A stretch of DNA of 33,480 bases from Planctomycetaceae bacterium. GTDB lineage: Bacteria > Planctomycetota > Planctomycetia > Planctomycetales > Planctomycetaceae. Both the position numbers and the translations under genes were made by a program. Positions within the stretch are counted from its first letter, which is position 1, and every line of letters begins with the position of its first letter. The stretch covers positions 1 to 33,480 of the forward strand of contig JAKFVC010000153.1 of the NCBI GenBank assembly GCA_021732415.1. The letters are read 5' to 3'. Positions 1 to 8,628 of this stretch are shown here, one piece after another. Under the pieces are notes generated by a model. That model was not told where the DNA came from, made no database searches, and saw only the letters and a program-made list of their open reading frames with translations.

Positions 1-40
1 CCCCCAACCCCTCTCCCCGGAGTACCAGGGCGAGGGGGGA
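1..40. repeat. C-rich/G-rich palindromic element at left edge
   Basis: A C-rich arm (cccctctcccc) at about 8-18 faces a G-rich arm (gggcgagggg) at about 28-37, giving a hairpin of about 36 bases. It starts 27 bases beyond the stop codon of the minus-strand gene at 67, so it could also act as that gene's terminator hairpin, although no clear T-run follows. The same arm sequences recur at 2367-2413, upstream of the same gene, so this is a repeat family rather than a one-off terminator. The element may continue to the left of the window. Confidence 0.6.
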
Positions 41-66
41 AGCCGGTTCTGATAGATTCGCTGCTT

Positions 67-2286
67 TCAATCCGCATACGCAAACTCATTCAAATTGAAC
101 AACGCCCGGCACATCTGCACTAACGCTTGATGCGCGTCAATCGGAGGCTGCTGCGCCTCCTGCAAAAACTGCAACATGGCCGCGACTTCCCGTTCGGTCG
201 GTTCGCGACACAGAGTCAACCTCCAAGCCAGCACAATCTGTGCGCGTCGATCGGCCCCGGCTTCGCGTTCCACCCGCGCCGCCAGGTGTTGCGACTGGCG
301 ATTCACAAAGTCTCCATTGAGCATCGCCAGTGCCTGAGGAGCGACACTCGTCACATTCCGTTGTGCAGCCGAACGCGTCGTGTCGCACAAGTCCAGAACT
401 TCCAGGAGGGGGACTACCATCGAACGTTTGATGAAGGCATACACCGTCCGGCGAGATGCGTCCTTTTCATCGAACGGCTTCCAAATGGCATTCGGATCAC
501 TGTGTCCTTCCAAGGCCTGCCGCGGCACGAAGGGATACATACTCGGCCCACCCATCTCGCGATTGAGCCGGCCAGTCGCGACCAGCATGGCATCACACAG
601 GGGCTCGACATCCAGACGCCGATAGGGCATGCGCCAGAGGCGTTCGTTCGTCGGATCTTTCGCACCATATTCGGCATTCCAGGCTTTGCTCATTCGGTAC
701 GCGTTACTGGTCAGGATCAACCGATGCAACTTCTTCAGGGACCAGCCCCCTTCATTCACGAACCAGTCCGCCAGCCAGCCGAGGAGTTCCGGATGAGTTG
801 GGGAAGATCCCATCACCCCATAATCACTCGGAGTGCGAACCAGTCCCTCGCCAAAATGAAATTGCCAAACGCGGTTCACGATGACTCGCGCCGTCAGCGG
901 GTTCTCTCGGTTGGCAATCCAGTTGGCGAGTATCAATCGGCGCTGAGATGTCGGTCCCTTGCTCGCTGGGAAGGGAGGCTGTTTCGCCACAAGCACGGTT
1001 GGCAAACCGGGTTCCGCCACGGTTCCCGGTGCAGTGGCTTTGCCGCGGAGCAAGACATTCGTGACCGGCGGATTCGGTCGCGGTTCCGTGAAGAAATAAC
1101 CCCGCGGAAGGTCGGGTGTCGCCGCTCTCAGGTCCTGCTGCTGACGTTCGAACTCTCGGATTTCCCCACGTGTGGCTTCCGGCAACTCCGCGGTCACTTC
1201 CAGATCCAGGGCGGCCTGATGTTGCTGCACCAGTTTCTTCTGAGCGTCGTTGCGTTTGTCGGGCGCTGTTCGGAAGGCCGTCACCGCATCTGCTGGAAGT
1301 TTGCCGGGATACTCCGTGAGAAAAGTCGTTTGAAAGGCCGTTCGCCGCTGATCGATTTCGCGCTGGCGTTCTTGAATCGCTTGATCGCGAGCGGCCTCAC
1401 GGGCCAGTTGTTCGCGATTGCCGGCTGGCGATCCCAAGTCTGCTCGTCCAGCTTGAGGTCGTTGCAGCGTGTTGAAGATCGCCGCCATCCGGTAATAGTC
1501 CAGCGTGCTATAGGGTTCGAACTTGTGGTTGTGACAACGGGCGCAAGCCAACGTCATCCCGAGGAAGACTTGAGACGTCGTATTGACCATGTCTTCCAGC
1601 TGTTCGTAGCGATCCTCTTTCGGGTCGGCGGGTTCATCGTCCCACGGGCCCAGTCGGTAATAGCCTGTGGCGATGACGGTTTCCGAAGACGCGTCCGGCA
1701 ATTCGTCTCCGGCGAGTTGTTCCAGAATGAAGCGATCGTAGGGCTTGTCTTGATTGAGGGACTGGATGACGTAGTCGCGGTAACGCCAGACGTTTGGCTT
1801 GGTTCCATCGCGTTCGTAGCCGTTGGTCTCGGCGTAGCGGACTAGATCGAGCCAATGGCGTCCCCAGCGTTCGCCATACTCGGGGCGTGAGAGTAACTGG
1901 TCGACCAGTTGGTCGAACCGTTCTCCAACATCACCACCTGCCCCCCCGAGCGACTGCTCTTCCAGATTGGGTGGCAAGCCGATGACATCCAGGTACATCC
2001 TCCGCAACAGTTGCGGAGCCCCTGCAGCGGGGTTTGGACGCCATTGATGGCCTTCCAGTTTCGCGAGCACGAATGCGTCGATCGGATTGCGGACCCAGGT
2101 TGCATCAGTAACTTTGGGGATGGGGGGCCGCACGACCGTTTTGAACGACCAGTGATCTCGATCCGAGGGTTGCACGAAGGCGTCGTAGTCAGCGGCAGAC
2201 GGTGGACCCGAGGCCGGCTTGGGTTCCTCGGCGGCCAGGCTGGAGACGAATAGGACAAGGCCCAGCAACAGCAGCCTGATTCTCAT
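67..2286 (-). CDS. DUF1549 / DUF1553 domain secreted protein
   Basis: Large exported protein of the planctomycete DUF1549 (PSCyt2) plus DUF1553 (PSD1) family; its biochemical role is unknown. I chose the ATG at 2286 because it begins a clean signal peptide (MRIRLLLLGLVLFVSSLAAEE); an in-frame start 36 bases upstream would add a charged stretch in front of it. The product is 739 aa. The DUF1549 part covers roughly residues 40-290 and includes HWLDLVRYAETNGYERDG and CARCHNHKFEP near residue 247, which contains a CxxCH haem-attachment-like motif typical of this family. DUF1553 covers roughly 450-720 (LTARVIVNRVWQFHFGEGLV, HPELLGWLADWF). The N-terminal cytochrome domain (PSCyt1) found in many relatives is absent. 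Such genes are usually followed by a DUF1501 gene; that would lie left of the window, so it cannot be checked here. Confidence 0.93.
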   Translation of the reverse strand: MRIRLLLLGLVLFVSSLAAEEPKPASGPPSAADYDAFVQPSDRDHWSFKTVVRPPIPKVTDATWVRNPIDAFVLAKLEGHQWRPNPAAGAPQLLRRMYLDVIGLPPNLEEQSLGGAGGDVGERFDQLVDQLLSRPEYGERWGRHWLDLVRYAETNGYERDGTKPNVWRYRDYVIQSLNQDKPYDRFILEQLAGDELPDASSETVIATGYYRLGPWDDEPADPKEDRYEQLEDMVNTTSQVFLGMTLACARCHNHKFEPYSTLDYYRMAAIFNTLQRPQAGRADLGSPAGNREQLAREAARDQAIQERQREIDQRRTAFQTTFLTEYPGKLPADAVTAFRTAPDKRNDAQKKLVQQHQAALDLEVTAELPEATRGEIREFERQQQDLRAATPDLPRGYFFTEPRPNPPVTNVLLRGKATAPGTVAEPGLPTVLVAKQPPFPASKGPTSQRRLILANWIANRENPLTARVIVNRVWQFHFGEGLVRTPSDYGVMGSSPTHPELLGWLADWFVNEGGWSLKKLHRLILTSNAYRMSKAWNAEYGAKDPTNERLWRMPYRRLDVEPLCDAMLVATGRLNREMGGPSMYPFVPRQALEGHSDPNAIWKPFDEKDASRRTVYAFIKRSMVVPLLEVLDLCDTTRSAAQRNVTSVAPQALAMLNGDFVNRQSQHLAARVEREAGADRRAQIVLAWRLTLCREPTEREVAAMLQFLQEAQQPPIDAHQALVQMCRALFNLNEFAYAD

Positions 2287-2601
2287 CCCGAATTTGTCTT
2301 CAGGTTGCCTGGTGGACCTCATCCGAGTCTCCTGCAGTAATTAAACTTGGTGAGTGGGGGGAATTTGCTCCCCTCTCCCCGCCCGGTTCGTTTTTCCGGC
2401 CAGGGCGAGGGAGATAAAATCATTCTCGATGATTCAAAACCAGACTCCCCGCTTCCTGAACACATCCTCAATCGTCTCGTTGCTGAATCTGCGTGGTATA
2501 AGATACAACTCACGCAACCAACTTGATTCCCCATTGTGGGTTGTCGGTCTCGGCAATTCAATCGCGGATCGCCACAGTCTGTGCCAGAAGGAAGTATTCC
2601 C
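2287..2601. other. Divergent intergenic region with palindromic element
   Basis: This region separates two divergent genes. A palindromic element at 2367-2413 pairs a C-rich arm (ctcccctctccccgccc) with a G-rich arm (gggcgagggaga) and repeats the element at 1-40. A TATAAG at 2497-2502 on the plus strand could be a -10 for the cyclase gene, but no convincing -35 accompanies it. A good ribosome-binding site (gaaggaag, 2586-2593) precedes the GTG at 2602. I see no gene here. Confidence 0.5.
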
Positions 2602-4464
2602 GTGACTGCACGCATCCTTGCTCGGTTTGCCTACAAGGACTTCGAATACCAGGACGAATTCGATCGTCCCCTGTTGCTCGGACGGCAACGATCCAGCGAC
2701 GAACCCTGTTTTCAGAAGCTGCCCGAAGGCGCCGGCTGGCGGATGGCCGTGGCCACGCTGCAGGATCGCGGAGTGTCGCGATTGCACGCTTTGGTGGAAC
2801 CGCTGCCGGGGAACCGGGTGCGGATCACCAACGTCAGCGAAGCCAACGTGATCTATGTGGCCGAGATGCCTCCCAAGCAGATGATCCCCCAGGGGATCGA
2901 ACTCCGTGACCTGCCGGTCTCGTTCACGCTGGGAGACATGCTGATCAAGCTGTCAACCGTCCTCTCAGAGCAGGTTGACTCCGAAGAAGCCTATCAATCG
3001 CTGCCCTACGCCACGTTGAGCGCCAAGAGCGCCGTGATGCGCCGGCAACCCGTGACAATGTCGCCGCTGCCGGGGACCGCGACGGAGGCGGACGTCAAGA
3101 CATTATTGAAGTGGCTCCCCGCGTTGACCCATCTTCTGCAAAGTGCGGCGACGACTGACGAATTCTTTCAACAGGCGGTTGTCCTGCTGTTGGAGTTTGT
3201 GACTCTCGATTGGGCCACGGTCGTCCTTTACGACAACTCCAAGTTTGGAAATCCCTGGAAATGCGTTGCTGAAATGCGCGGTCCGTCGTTTGTGAGCGAC
3301 TCCGAAGAGAAAACTCCCAGTCGTACTCTGCTCGGAAGATTGCTCGCGGAGAAACGGACGATCCGTTACGTTCCCACTCCCACCGTAAGTTCAGTCGATA
3401 GTCTCACGGGAATTGATTCGGTCGTCGCCGCCCCGATTCTCAACGAGTCCGAAGAGATCATCGGTGCCTTGTACGGCGAGCGTCGAATCATCCCCGGCAT
3501 TGCGGCTCGGCAAGCGATTTCTGAACTGGAAGCTCAACTGGTCGATACTCTCGCCTCGGGAGTCGCGGTGGGGTTGGAACGGCAGCGTCAGTCCAAGGCA
3601 GCGTGGGAGGCTCAGGTCCAGTTCGAGCAATTTTTCACGCCGCAACTGGCGATCGAACTGCGGAAAGATCCCGAGTTGCTGAGAGGCCGGGATGCTCAAG
3701 TAACCCTTTTATTCTGCGATATCCGCGGCTTCAGCCGGATCAGCCATCATCTGGGACCGGCGAAAACGGTGGATTGGATCGTCGATGTCATGCGCGAGCT
3801 ATCGGAATGTGTGCTCGATCATGAGGGGGTGTTGATTGACTATATCGGTGACGAAATCATGGCGATGTGGGGAGCACCAGCGAGCGAACCGAAACACGCT
3901 GCGCTGGCCTGCGAAGCGGCGCTCGACATGCTGGATCGCCTGCCGGAAATGAGTGCTCGCTGGAAACCGATCCTGGGTTCTGATTTTGGATTCGGAATCG
4001 GCTTGAATTCGGGGAGTGCTTACGTTGGCAACACGGGCACGGTCTGGAAATTGAAGTACGGTCCGCTGGGCCCCGAAGTCAACCTGGCGAGTCGGGTCCA
4101 GGGTGCCACCAAGTATCTCAAGGTCGATCTCCTGGTGACTGCCGCGACCAAGCAACTTCTGCCGCAGGGGATCCTCACGCGGAAGGTCTGTTCGGTCCGC
4201 GTCATCAATATCCCGGACGCGGTCGAACTCTATGAAGTGCAACGCAACGCGACCAACGACTGGAAAGAATTAACGCGCGGCTATGAGGAAGCACTCAATC
4301 TGTTCGAACGGCAGCAGTTTCACCGGGCCGTGAAGATTCTAGGTGCGATCCTCAACGATTATCCCCACGACGGACCATCGATCGTGCTGCTCTCGCGGGC
4401 GTCAAAGGAGCTTGTTGAACCGAGCCTGCATTTCGATCCGGCGTGGGAATTGCCGGGGAAATAA
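2602..4464 (+). CDS. FHA-GAF-class III nucleotide cyclase
   Basis: Predicted cytoplasmic signalling cyclase of 620 aa, which would make a cyclic nucleotide from ATP or GTP. I chose GTG 2602 because a GAAGGAAG ribosome-binding site lies 8 bases upstream; the next upstream start adds 22 unstructured residues. An FHA domain (phosphothreonine-peptide reader) covers about 10-115, with VSRLHALVE and a later N-x-S-x-x-N-V-I-Y. A GAF domain covers about 185-330. The class III catalytic domain covers about 365-540, with metal-binding Asp373 (FCDIRGFS) and Asp417 (YIGDEIMAMWG) and transition-state Asn494 and Arg498 (VNLASRVQG). The position that is normally a substrate-binding Lys is Asp413, and the position that is normally Asp or Thr is Gly487. 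The C-terminal tail (YEEALNLFERQQF) looks like one TPR-type helical pair. Cyclase fold is clear; product identity is not. Confidence 0.92.
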   Translation: MTARILARFAYKDFEYQDEFDRPLLLGRQRSSDEPCFQKLPEGAGWRMAVATLQDRGVSRLHALVEPLPGNRVRITNVSEANVIYVAEMPPKQMIPQGIELRDLPVSFTLGDMLIKLSTVLSEQVDSEEAYQSLPYATLSAKSAVMRRQPVTMSPLPGTATEADVKTLLKWLPALTHLLQSAATTDEFFQQAVVLLLEFVTLDWATVVLYDNSKFGNPWKCVAEMRGPSFVSDSEEKTPSRTLLGRLLAEKRTIRYVPTPTVSSVDSLTGIDSVVAAPILNESEEIIGALYGERRIIPGIAARQAISELEAQLVDTLASGVAVGLERQRQSKAAWEAQVQFEQFFTPQLAIELRKDPELLRGRDAQVTLLFCDIRGFSRISHHLGPAKTVDWIVDVMRELSECVLDHEGVLIDYIGDEIMAMWGAPASEPKHAALACEAALDMLDRLPEMSARWKPILGSDFGFGIGLNSGSAYVGNTGTVWKLKYGPLGPEVNLASRVQGATKYLKVDLLVTAATKQLLPQGILTRKVCSVRVINIPDAVELYEVQRNATNDWKELTRGYEEALNLFERQQFHRAVKILGAILNDYPHDGPSIVLLSRASKELVEPSLHFDPAWELPGK

Positions 4465-4477
4465 GGTCCGTAGGACG

Positions 4478-4622
4478 ATCGTAGGACGGGACTCCAGGCC
4501 CGTCCGTCCCCTTCTGATTGATTGGGAATAGTCCACCGCGGAGTGTCGGTGATAAATAGGCGGAAACCTGATGTGTTCCGCGATGGGGAGTGACGGACAG
4601 GCCAGGAGACCCGTCCCACGAT
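4478..4622. repeat. Long inverted repeat, acgggtctcc family (diverged)
   Basis: A left arm at 4478-4511 (gtaggacgggactcc, then aggcccgtccgtcccc) faces a right arm at 4590-4622 (gacggacaggccagg, then agacccgtcccacgat), with some mismatches and a loop of about 78 bases. The sequence resembles the more perfect element at 23684-23820. It fills the gap between the stop of the cyclase gene and the 3' end of the converging lipoprotein gene, so it could act as a bidirectional transcription stop, though I see no T-run. Confidence 0.75.
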
Positions 4623-4632
4623 ACGACGCCCA

Positions 4633-5280
4633 CTACCAATGATGATGATGCCGGTAGGGGCGTCCATAATAGCCACGATACCCGTAATACGGCCGCGGCG
4701 CCACCACTACTCCGAAACCAATCGTCGGACGCGGAGCAACGTACACCGGCTGGACGATCGTCGTTGTCGGATACGAATAGCTCGTTGCAACCGGACGGAC
4801 GTTGTTCTGATTCTGAATCGTCAAAATAACGCTGTCGCTGACTCCGCGATTCTTCAGCTCGATGATCGCGGCAGGGCTCAGATCGAACTGGCCGCCACGG
4901 GTCTGCACCGCATTCACGATGACTTGATCGCTCAAGCCCGCTTGGGCCATCGTCATCAAATCCAAATTCGTGACCGCCTGCTGAGTCGCGAGATGTTGAT
5001 TGTATTGAGCTTGAGCCACCGCAACGTCGCGTTCTTCGCGAGCATCTTCGGCATCTCCAGCCAGTCCCCCCACGGTCGCCCCCGCCAGTGCTCCGACTAC
5101 CGCACCGCCTGCCGCATGGCCACTTTCGCCACCGATCAGGGCGCCCAAAACGCCGCCGACACCCGTGCCGACCATGGCGCCGGCTTCAGCGTTATTCCGC
5201 GCGACGCAGCCGGCAGAGGCTACCATCAGCCCGCAAATTACGCAGACTGACAATTTTCTCAATGAATTGAGTTTTAACAT
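4633..5280 (-). CDS. Glycine-zipper putative lipoprotein
   Basis: Probable envelope lipoprotein of 215 aa, function unknown. I chose the ATG at 5280 because GAGGGA lies about 8 bases upstream and the product begins with a basic-hydrophobic signal ending in a lipobox-like ASAGC (Cys near residue 25). After the Cys, a glycine zipper of about 55 residues (GAMVGTGVGGVLGALIGG, then GGAVVGALAGATVGGLAGD) could form a membrane-embedded helical hairpin. A region of about 45 residues follows with two copies of a short helical motif (GLSDQVIVNAV and GVSDSVILTIQ). The C-terminus is rich in Tyr, Gly and His and ends in RHHHHW. The gene lies downstream of lgt on the same strand, 182 bases away; Lgt would modify this Cys if the lipobox is functional. 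Confidence 0.8.
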   Translation of the reverse strand: MLKLNSLRKLSVCVICGLMVASAGCVARNNAEAGAMVGTGVGGVLGALIGGESGHAAGGAVVGALAGATVGGLAGDAEDAREERDVAVAQAQYNQHLATQQAVTNLDLMTMAQAGLSDQVIVNAVQTRGGQFDLSPAAIIELKNRGVSDSVILTIQNQNNVRPVATSYSYPTTTIVQPVYVAPRPTIGFGVVVAPRPYYGYRGYYGRPYRHHHHW

Positions 5281-5462
5281 CCGTGTCCCTCGCGAAGTCG
5301 ATTGCACCATCCGAGGTGCCAAGTCTCAACAGCCACATCACTTAGGGGTCATTGAGAAGTCGTGGTGAGGAGCAAGGGCGGGAGCGAACTGCGCGTGGAT
5401 CCAGCCCACATCCTTGCGTGCCTCTAGGTTGATTATCGGAGTGATTCGGAATCTGGCAACAT

Positions 5463-6560
5463 CTATTTCTGGTGGGCAACCTGAGACGTCGTCCGAGGCA
5501 ATTCAGGTGGACGCGGTGGCAATTCAGGCGGACGCGGTGGCAATTTGGGGCGAGTCGACAGATAAACCGCAAACCCCGCAGCACCAATCAACATGCCAAT
5601 GCTGACCCATTGGGCGATCGTCAGCGACGTCCCAAATTCGCCGGGAGTATCACCGCGGACGATTTCCAGACAGAACCGCGTGATGGGATAGAGAACCCAG
5701 CCCAACAGCAACACCGATCCATCCCGAGCCCGCCGCGGAAAGTAATTCCAGGTGATGATGGCCAGAATCAACGCATTGATGCTGCTGTAGATCTGCGCGG
5801 GATGTAACGGCAGACTGCAACTCGCTTTCGCGTCCAACACTCCCGCCTGAACTTCCATCACAAACGGGACGCTGCCGGGGGGAAACTGCACGGCCCACGG
5901 CAAATTGGTCGGATCTCCGTAGCAGCAGCCATTCAGGAAACAGCCGATGCGGCCGAACATTTCGCCGACGAAAATCGCCGGCAGCAGGATGTCCGCGAGC
6001 TTCAAGGCCGACAGACCCAGGCGATGACTGTGCCAGATGAAGGCGGCAATTCCCAGCAAAACGCCACCATAGAGGACCAGGCCCCCCTTGGTGAGGTTCA
6101 CAATCTCAAACAGAGACTGCTGCAGCGACATATTGCCACCGAAGAAGTTCTGCGGATTCTTCACGATATAGAACACGCGAGCTCCAATGACCCCGCTCAT
6201 CAGCACGGTCATCCCGATATCCCACATGACGGTCGGATCAATCCCCTCACGTTTGGCTCGCTCTCCCGCCAGCCACGCCGCCGCCAGGAAGCCGCAGACC
6301 ATCGCCGCGCCGTAGCCGTAAATGTTGATGACCGGGGTCAGGTTAGGGAGCTGCCAGAGCACCAGCGCAACCATGGTGTTAAAGCCCACTTGCACCCCGA
6401 GCTCGTTGTTGAATCCATATTGCCGATAGTGCTTATAGGCCCAGGAAGCACACAGCCCGAGCCAGATTCCCAGCAGCAGGCCGAAACCGAAGACGTGAAC
6501 CGGATGCCCAAACAACGGCACGGTCAGATTCATCGGAATTTGGAAAAGAATCTGTCGCAT
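5463..6560 (-). CDS. lgt: Prolipoprotein diacylglyceryl transferase
   Basis: Integral inner-membrane enzyme that moves diacylglycerol from phosphatidylglycerol to the lipobox Cys of prolipoproteins, the first step of lipoprotein maturation. The product is 365 aa, longer than typical Lgt of about 260-300 aa. Several transmembrane segments are evident. The Lgt signature appears as GRIGCFLNGCCYGDPT, a Cys-rich variant of the classical GRxGNFxNxE pattern that also occurs in other Lgt lineages. HPAQIYSSINA and RFCLEIVRGDTPGEFG match the later conserved blocks. About 35 residues with no known role (PPGSVPFVMEVQAGVLDAKA) lie between signature and HPAQ. The C-terminus carries a cytoplasm-like Pro-rich tail with a 7-residue repeat (PPRPPEL twice). 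ATG 6560 begins a plausible short amphipathic N-terminus. Confidence 0.95.
   Translation of the reverse strand: MRQILFQIPMNLTVPLFGHPVHVFGFGLLLGIWLGLCASWAYKHYRQYGFNNELGVQVGFNTMVALVLWQLPNLTPVINIYGYGAAMVCGFLAAAWLAGERAKREGIDPTVMWDIGMTVLMSGVIGARVFYIVKNPQNFFGGNMSLQQSLFEIVNLTKGGLVLYGGVLLGIAAFIWHSHRLGLSALKLADILLPAIFVGEMFGRIGCFLNGCCYGDPTNLPWAVQFPPGSVPFVMEVQAGVLDAKASCSLPLHPAQIYSSINALILAIITWNYFPRRARDGSVLLLGWVLYPITRFCLEIVRGDTPGEFGTSLTIAQWVSIGMLIGAAGFAVYLSTRPKLPPRPPELPPRPPELPRTTSQVAHQK
5497..5549 (-). repeat. 21-bp tandem repeat in the lgt tail
   Basis: Two near-identical 21-base units (5497-5517 and 5518-5538; one differing base) and half of a third encode the repeated heptapeptide PPRPPEL at the Lgt C-terminus. 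In-frame tandem units like this change length easily by slippage, so tail length may vary between relatives. Confidence 0.85.
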
Positions 6561-6595
6561 GCCGAAGACCTGTTGAGGGAAGAACTAGTCGCCAT

Positions 6596-6661
6596 GTAGC
6601 CGCGTTCACCAGAACGTGGGCGAGTCACCGTAAATGCCCACGCTCTGGCGAGCGTGGCTAC
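6596..6661. repeat. Inverted repeat, gtagcc-cacgctc family
   Basis: 26-base arms at 6596-6621 (gtagccgcgttcacc, then agaacgtgggc) and 6636-6661 (gcccacgctctgg, then cgagcgtggctac) pair with four mismatches and a 14-base loop. The right arm is itself a palindrome: cacgctc and gagcgtg around a 3-4 base loop. It fills the gap between the panC stop and the lgt start, both on the minus strand, so any transcript crossing from panC into lgt would carry this hairpin. Confidence 0.8.
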
Positions 6662-6665
6662 GACA

Positions 6666-7514
6666 CTACGGCAGCTCAATATTGTCGATCAATCGCGTGG
6701 CCCCGACCCGCACGGCGATCGCTGCCGTCAAACCGGGTTGATACTCAATCGCTTCTGCGAGCGTATCGGAATTGATGATTGCGGCATAGTCGACTATGAC
6801 GCCGGGCGTCCCGTCGAGGATCTGCCGCATCTCCTGTTGTAATTGTAACACGTTGCGATTTCCGGACTGAATCTGGTCGCGAACGTGGAACAACACCCGT
6901 GACAACGACAGGCCGGATTGCCGTTCGTCGGGGCTGAGGTAGACGTTGCGGCTGCTCTTGGCGAGACCATCGGGATCGCGAATTGTCGCACAGGTCTGGA
7001 TGGCATACGGCCAGTCCAGATCCTGGCACATCCGCTTGATGATCAGTTGCTGCTGAAAATCCTTGCGTCCGAAATAGGTGACATCGGCCTGAACAATATT
7101 CAGCAGCTTCATGACAACCGTGGTCACGCCACAAAAGTGCTCGGGACGAAAAGCTCCTTCCCAGACACTCGACAGACCAGTCACTTCGACTCGCGTCTTA
7201 AAACCGGGCGGATAGATCGTCGCCGGCTGCGGATGAAAAATCAGGCTCACCCCGGCCGCTTTACACAGCGCCACATCATTCTCAAACGGCCGCGGATACT
7301 TGTTGAGATCCTCTTTCGGTCCGAACTGCGTCGGATTGACGAAGATGGAAACCACCACAAATTCGCAATCGCGATGAGCCTCTTCTATCAGGCTGACATG
7401 CCCGGAGTGCAACGCCCCCATCGTCGGCACGAACCCAATCCTGGAACCCCGCTGACGGGCGGCACGCACGGCCTCGCGCACTTCGGCGATTTGTTCTACG
7501 ACCTGCAAATCCAC
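6666..7514 (-). CDS. panC: Pantothenate synthetase
   Basis: Cytoplasmic enzyme joining pantoate and beta-alanine with ATP to make pantothenate, the precursor of CoA. The 282-aa product has the usual family length. Nucleotidyl-transferase motifs are clear: PTMGALHSGH at about 30-39, FVNPTQFGPKEDLNKYPR, YFGRKDFQQ at about 150 (second ATP-binding block) and KSSRNVYLS at about 188. The start is GTG at 7514, giving MDLQVVEQIAEVREAV, the right N-terminus for the family; the ribosome-binding site is weak. A second CoA-pathway gene, coaC, lies at 20288 but is too far away to share a transcript. Confidence 0.97.
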   Translation of the reverse strand: MDLQVVEQIAEVREAVRAARQRGSRIGFVPTMGALHSGHVSLIEEAHRDCEFVVVSIFVNPTQFGPKEDLNKYPRPFENDVALCKAAGVSLIFHPQPATIYPPGFKTRVEVTGLSSVWEGAFRPEHFCGVTTVVMKLLNIVQADVTYFGRKDFQQQLIIKRMCQDLDWPYAIQTCATIRDPDGLAKSSRNVYLSPDERQSGLSLSRVLFHVRDQIQSGNRNVLQLQQEMRQILDGTPGVIVDYAAIINSDTLAEAIEYQPGLTAAIAVRVGATRLIDNIELP

Positions 7515-7575
7515 TTCGAAAAACTTTCTGGCTTCGAATTACGTCTGTAACGCCGTGAACAACATTTCGACGTCA

Positions 7576-7659
7576 TGGGAGGGTGAGGCTCCCGCCGAAC
7601 CGGATAGTCTGGCGAGGATCGAAAAACGCCTGCGGTTCGGCGGGAGCCTCACCCTCCCA
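7576..7659. repeat. Perfect 27-bp inverted repeat, gggagggtgagg family
   Basis: Arms at 7576-7602 and 7633-7659 are exact reverse complements over 27 bases (tgggagggtgaggctcccg, then ccgaaccg), with a 30-base loop. The flanks (tcgacgtca before, tcgactcga after) and the loop (atagtctggcgagg) match those of the element at 14443-14550, so the two are copies of one element. It lies between the panC start and the PAP2 stop. Read as protein, the arms give GSAGASPSH or WEGEAPAEP, a source of spurious gene calls. Confidence 0.92.
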
Positions 7660-7735
7660 TCGACTCGACCCTGAAATCGGGTCGGATTTCCGTTGAAAAT
7701 CGCTGCAAAAATCCTTGGCGGTGACGATCGCAACG

Positions 7736-8503
7736 CTATTCCATCTGAAATCTCGATTGCGGGGCGTCCTCAACCGCATTCAAATTCTCATGCTTATCAA
7801 ACCATTTTGACCACGGGGTTCCGCCTTGAAAGGTCAGCGCCGCGACCAATCCGATCGCAGCCCCGAAACACGTATCACTGACATAATGAGCCCCGGTCTC
7901 GACTCGTTGTAAGGCAATCATCGCCGCCAGGAAACTGAACCACCACCAGCCCAGCGGATACATCCGCGTCAGCGCGACGGCGAAAGCCACACCAGTAGCC
8001 GTATGAGCCGAGGGAAAACTCTGGTATTTCGAACCAACCGCCACGGCCCCCGACTGCAAAAATGGGAGCCAGCCGTAGAACGTGTCGGTCACGGATTCGA
8101 CTTGAAACAACCCGTCACCCGGAAAGCTGCGCGGACGCAATCGGGCGACGAAAAACTTGACGACATCTGCCAGCAGGCCTCCAGCGAGAACGCTAAAAAA
8201 TACACGCAACAGCTCGCGTCGTCGTGAGACCGCGACCAAGCTCAGCGTGATCAGCACGATCGCCACGCCCACACTGTCGCCAAGCGCCTCAACGACCTGG
8301 AGCGGTTGATGTAGTCCCTTCAGCCCCTGCCGCGTATGCATCCACTGCGACACTGGCAAGTCGATCACGAGGGCGAAACCGGCGAGCAGAGTGAGCAACC
8401 CCGCAATCCAGTAGCGGCGATCGATTTGAATCCGCGGTCGAACTCTCTGCGCTGGACCGGTCGCGGACAGAATCGAATTTGCAGTTCTTGTCAGCCCGTA
8501 CAT
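7736..8503 (-). CDS. PAP2-family membrane phosphatase
   Basis: Integral membrane phosphatase of the PAP2 superfamily, which removes phosphate from lipid phosphates such as undecaprenyl pyrophosphate or phosphatidic acid; the substrate cannot be told from sequence. The product is 255 aa with about six transmembrane segments. All three PAP2 motifs are visible: KFFVARLRP (K-x6-R-P), PSAHTATG (usual form PSGH) and RVETGAHYVSD (R-x5-H-x3-D). ATG 8503 has AGGGCG about 7 bases upstream. The neighbours do not suggest a pathway. Family assignment is firm; a more specific name would be a guess. Confidence 0.93.
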   Translation of the reverse strand: MYGLTRTANSILSATGPAQRVRPRIQIDRRYWIAGLLTLLAGFALVIDLPVSQWMHTRQGLKGLHQPLQVVEALGDSVGVAIVLITLSLVAVSRRRELLRVFFSVLAGGLLADVVKFFVARLRPRSFPGDGLFQVESVTDTFYGWLPFLQSGAVAVGSKYQSFPSAHTATGVAFAVALTRMYPLGWWWFSFLAAMIALQRVETGAHYVSDTCFGAAIGLVAALTFQGGTPWSKWFDKHENLNAVEDAPQSRFQME

Positions 8504-8628
8504 GGGTTCGCCCTAAATCCACCAGAAGCGTCTGGAAACTCCGCCGTCACGATGACCGTGGAGTTCTCGTCGAAGGTGGTATAGTCTCCCCCCCGGAATT
8601 CGCCAATCCCGATTTGCCGTAGCCCCCC

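Noticed and set aside
1528-1560. c-type cytochrome call for the DUF1549 protein because of CxxCH
   Set aside because: CARCHNHK is a regular part of the DUF1549 domain and there is no cytochrome c fold (PSCyt1 domain missing), so haem binding is not asserted.
127-1845. A 572-codon open frame on the plus strand opposite the DUF1549/DUF1553 gene
   Set aside because: Antisense shadow of a gene with clear family domains; no domain in the plus-strand translation.
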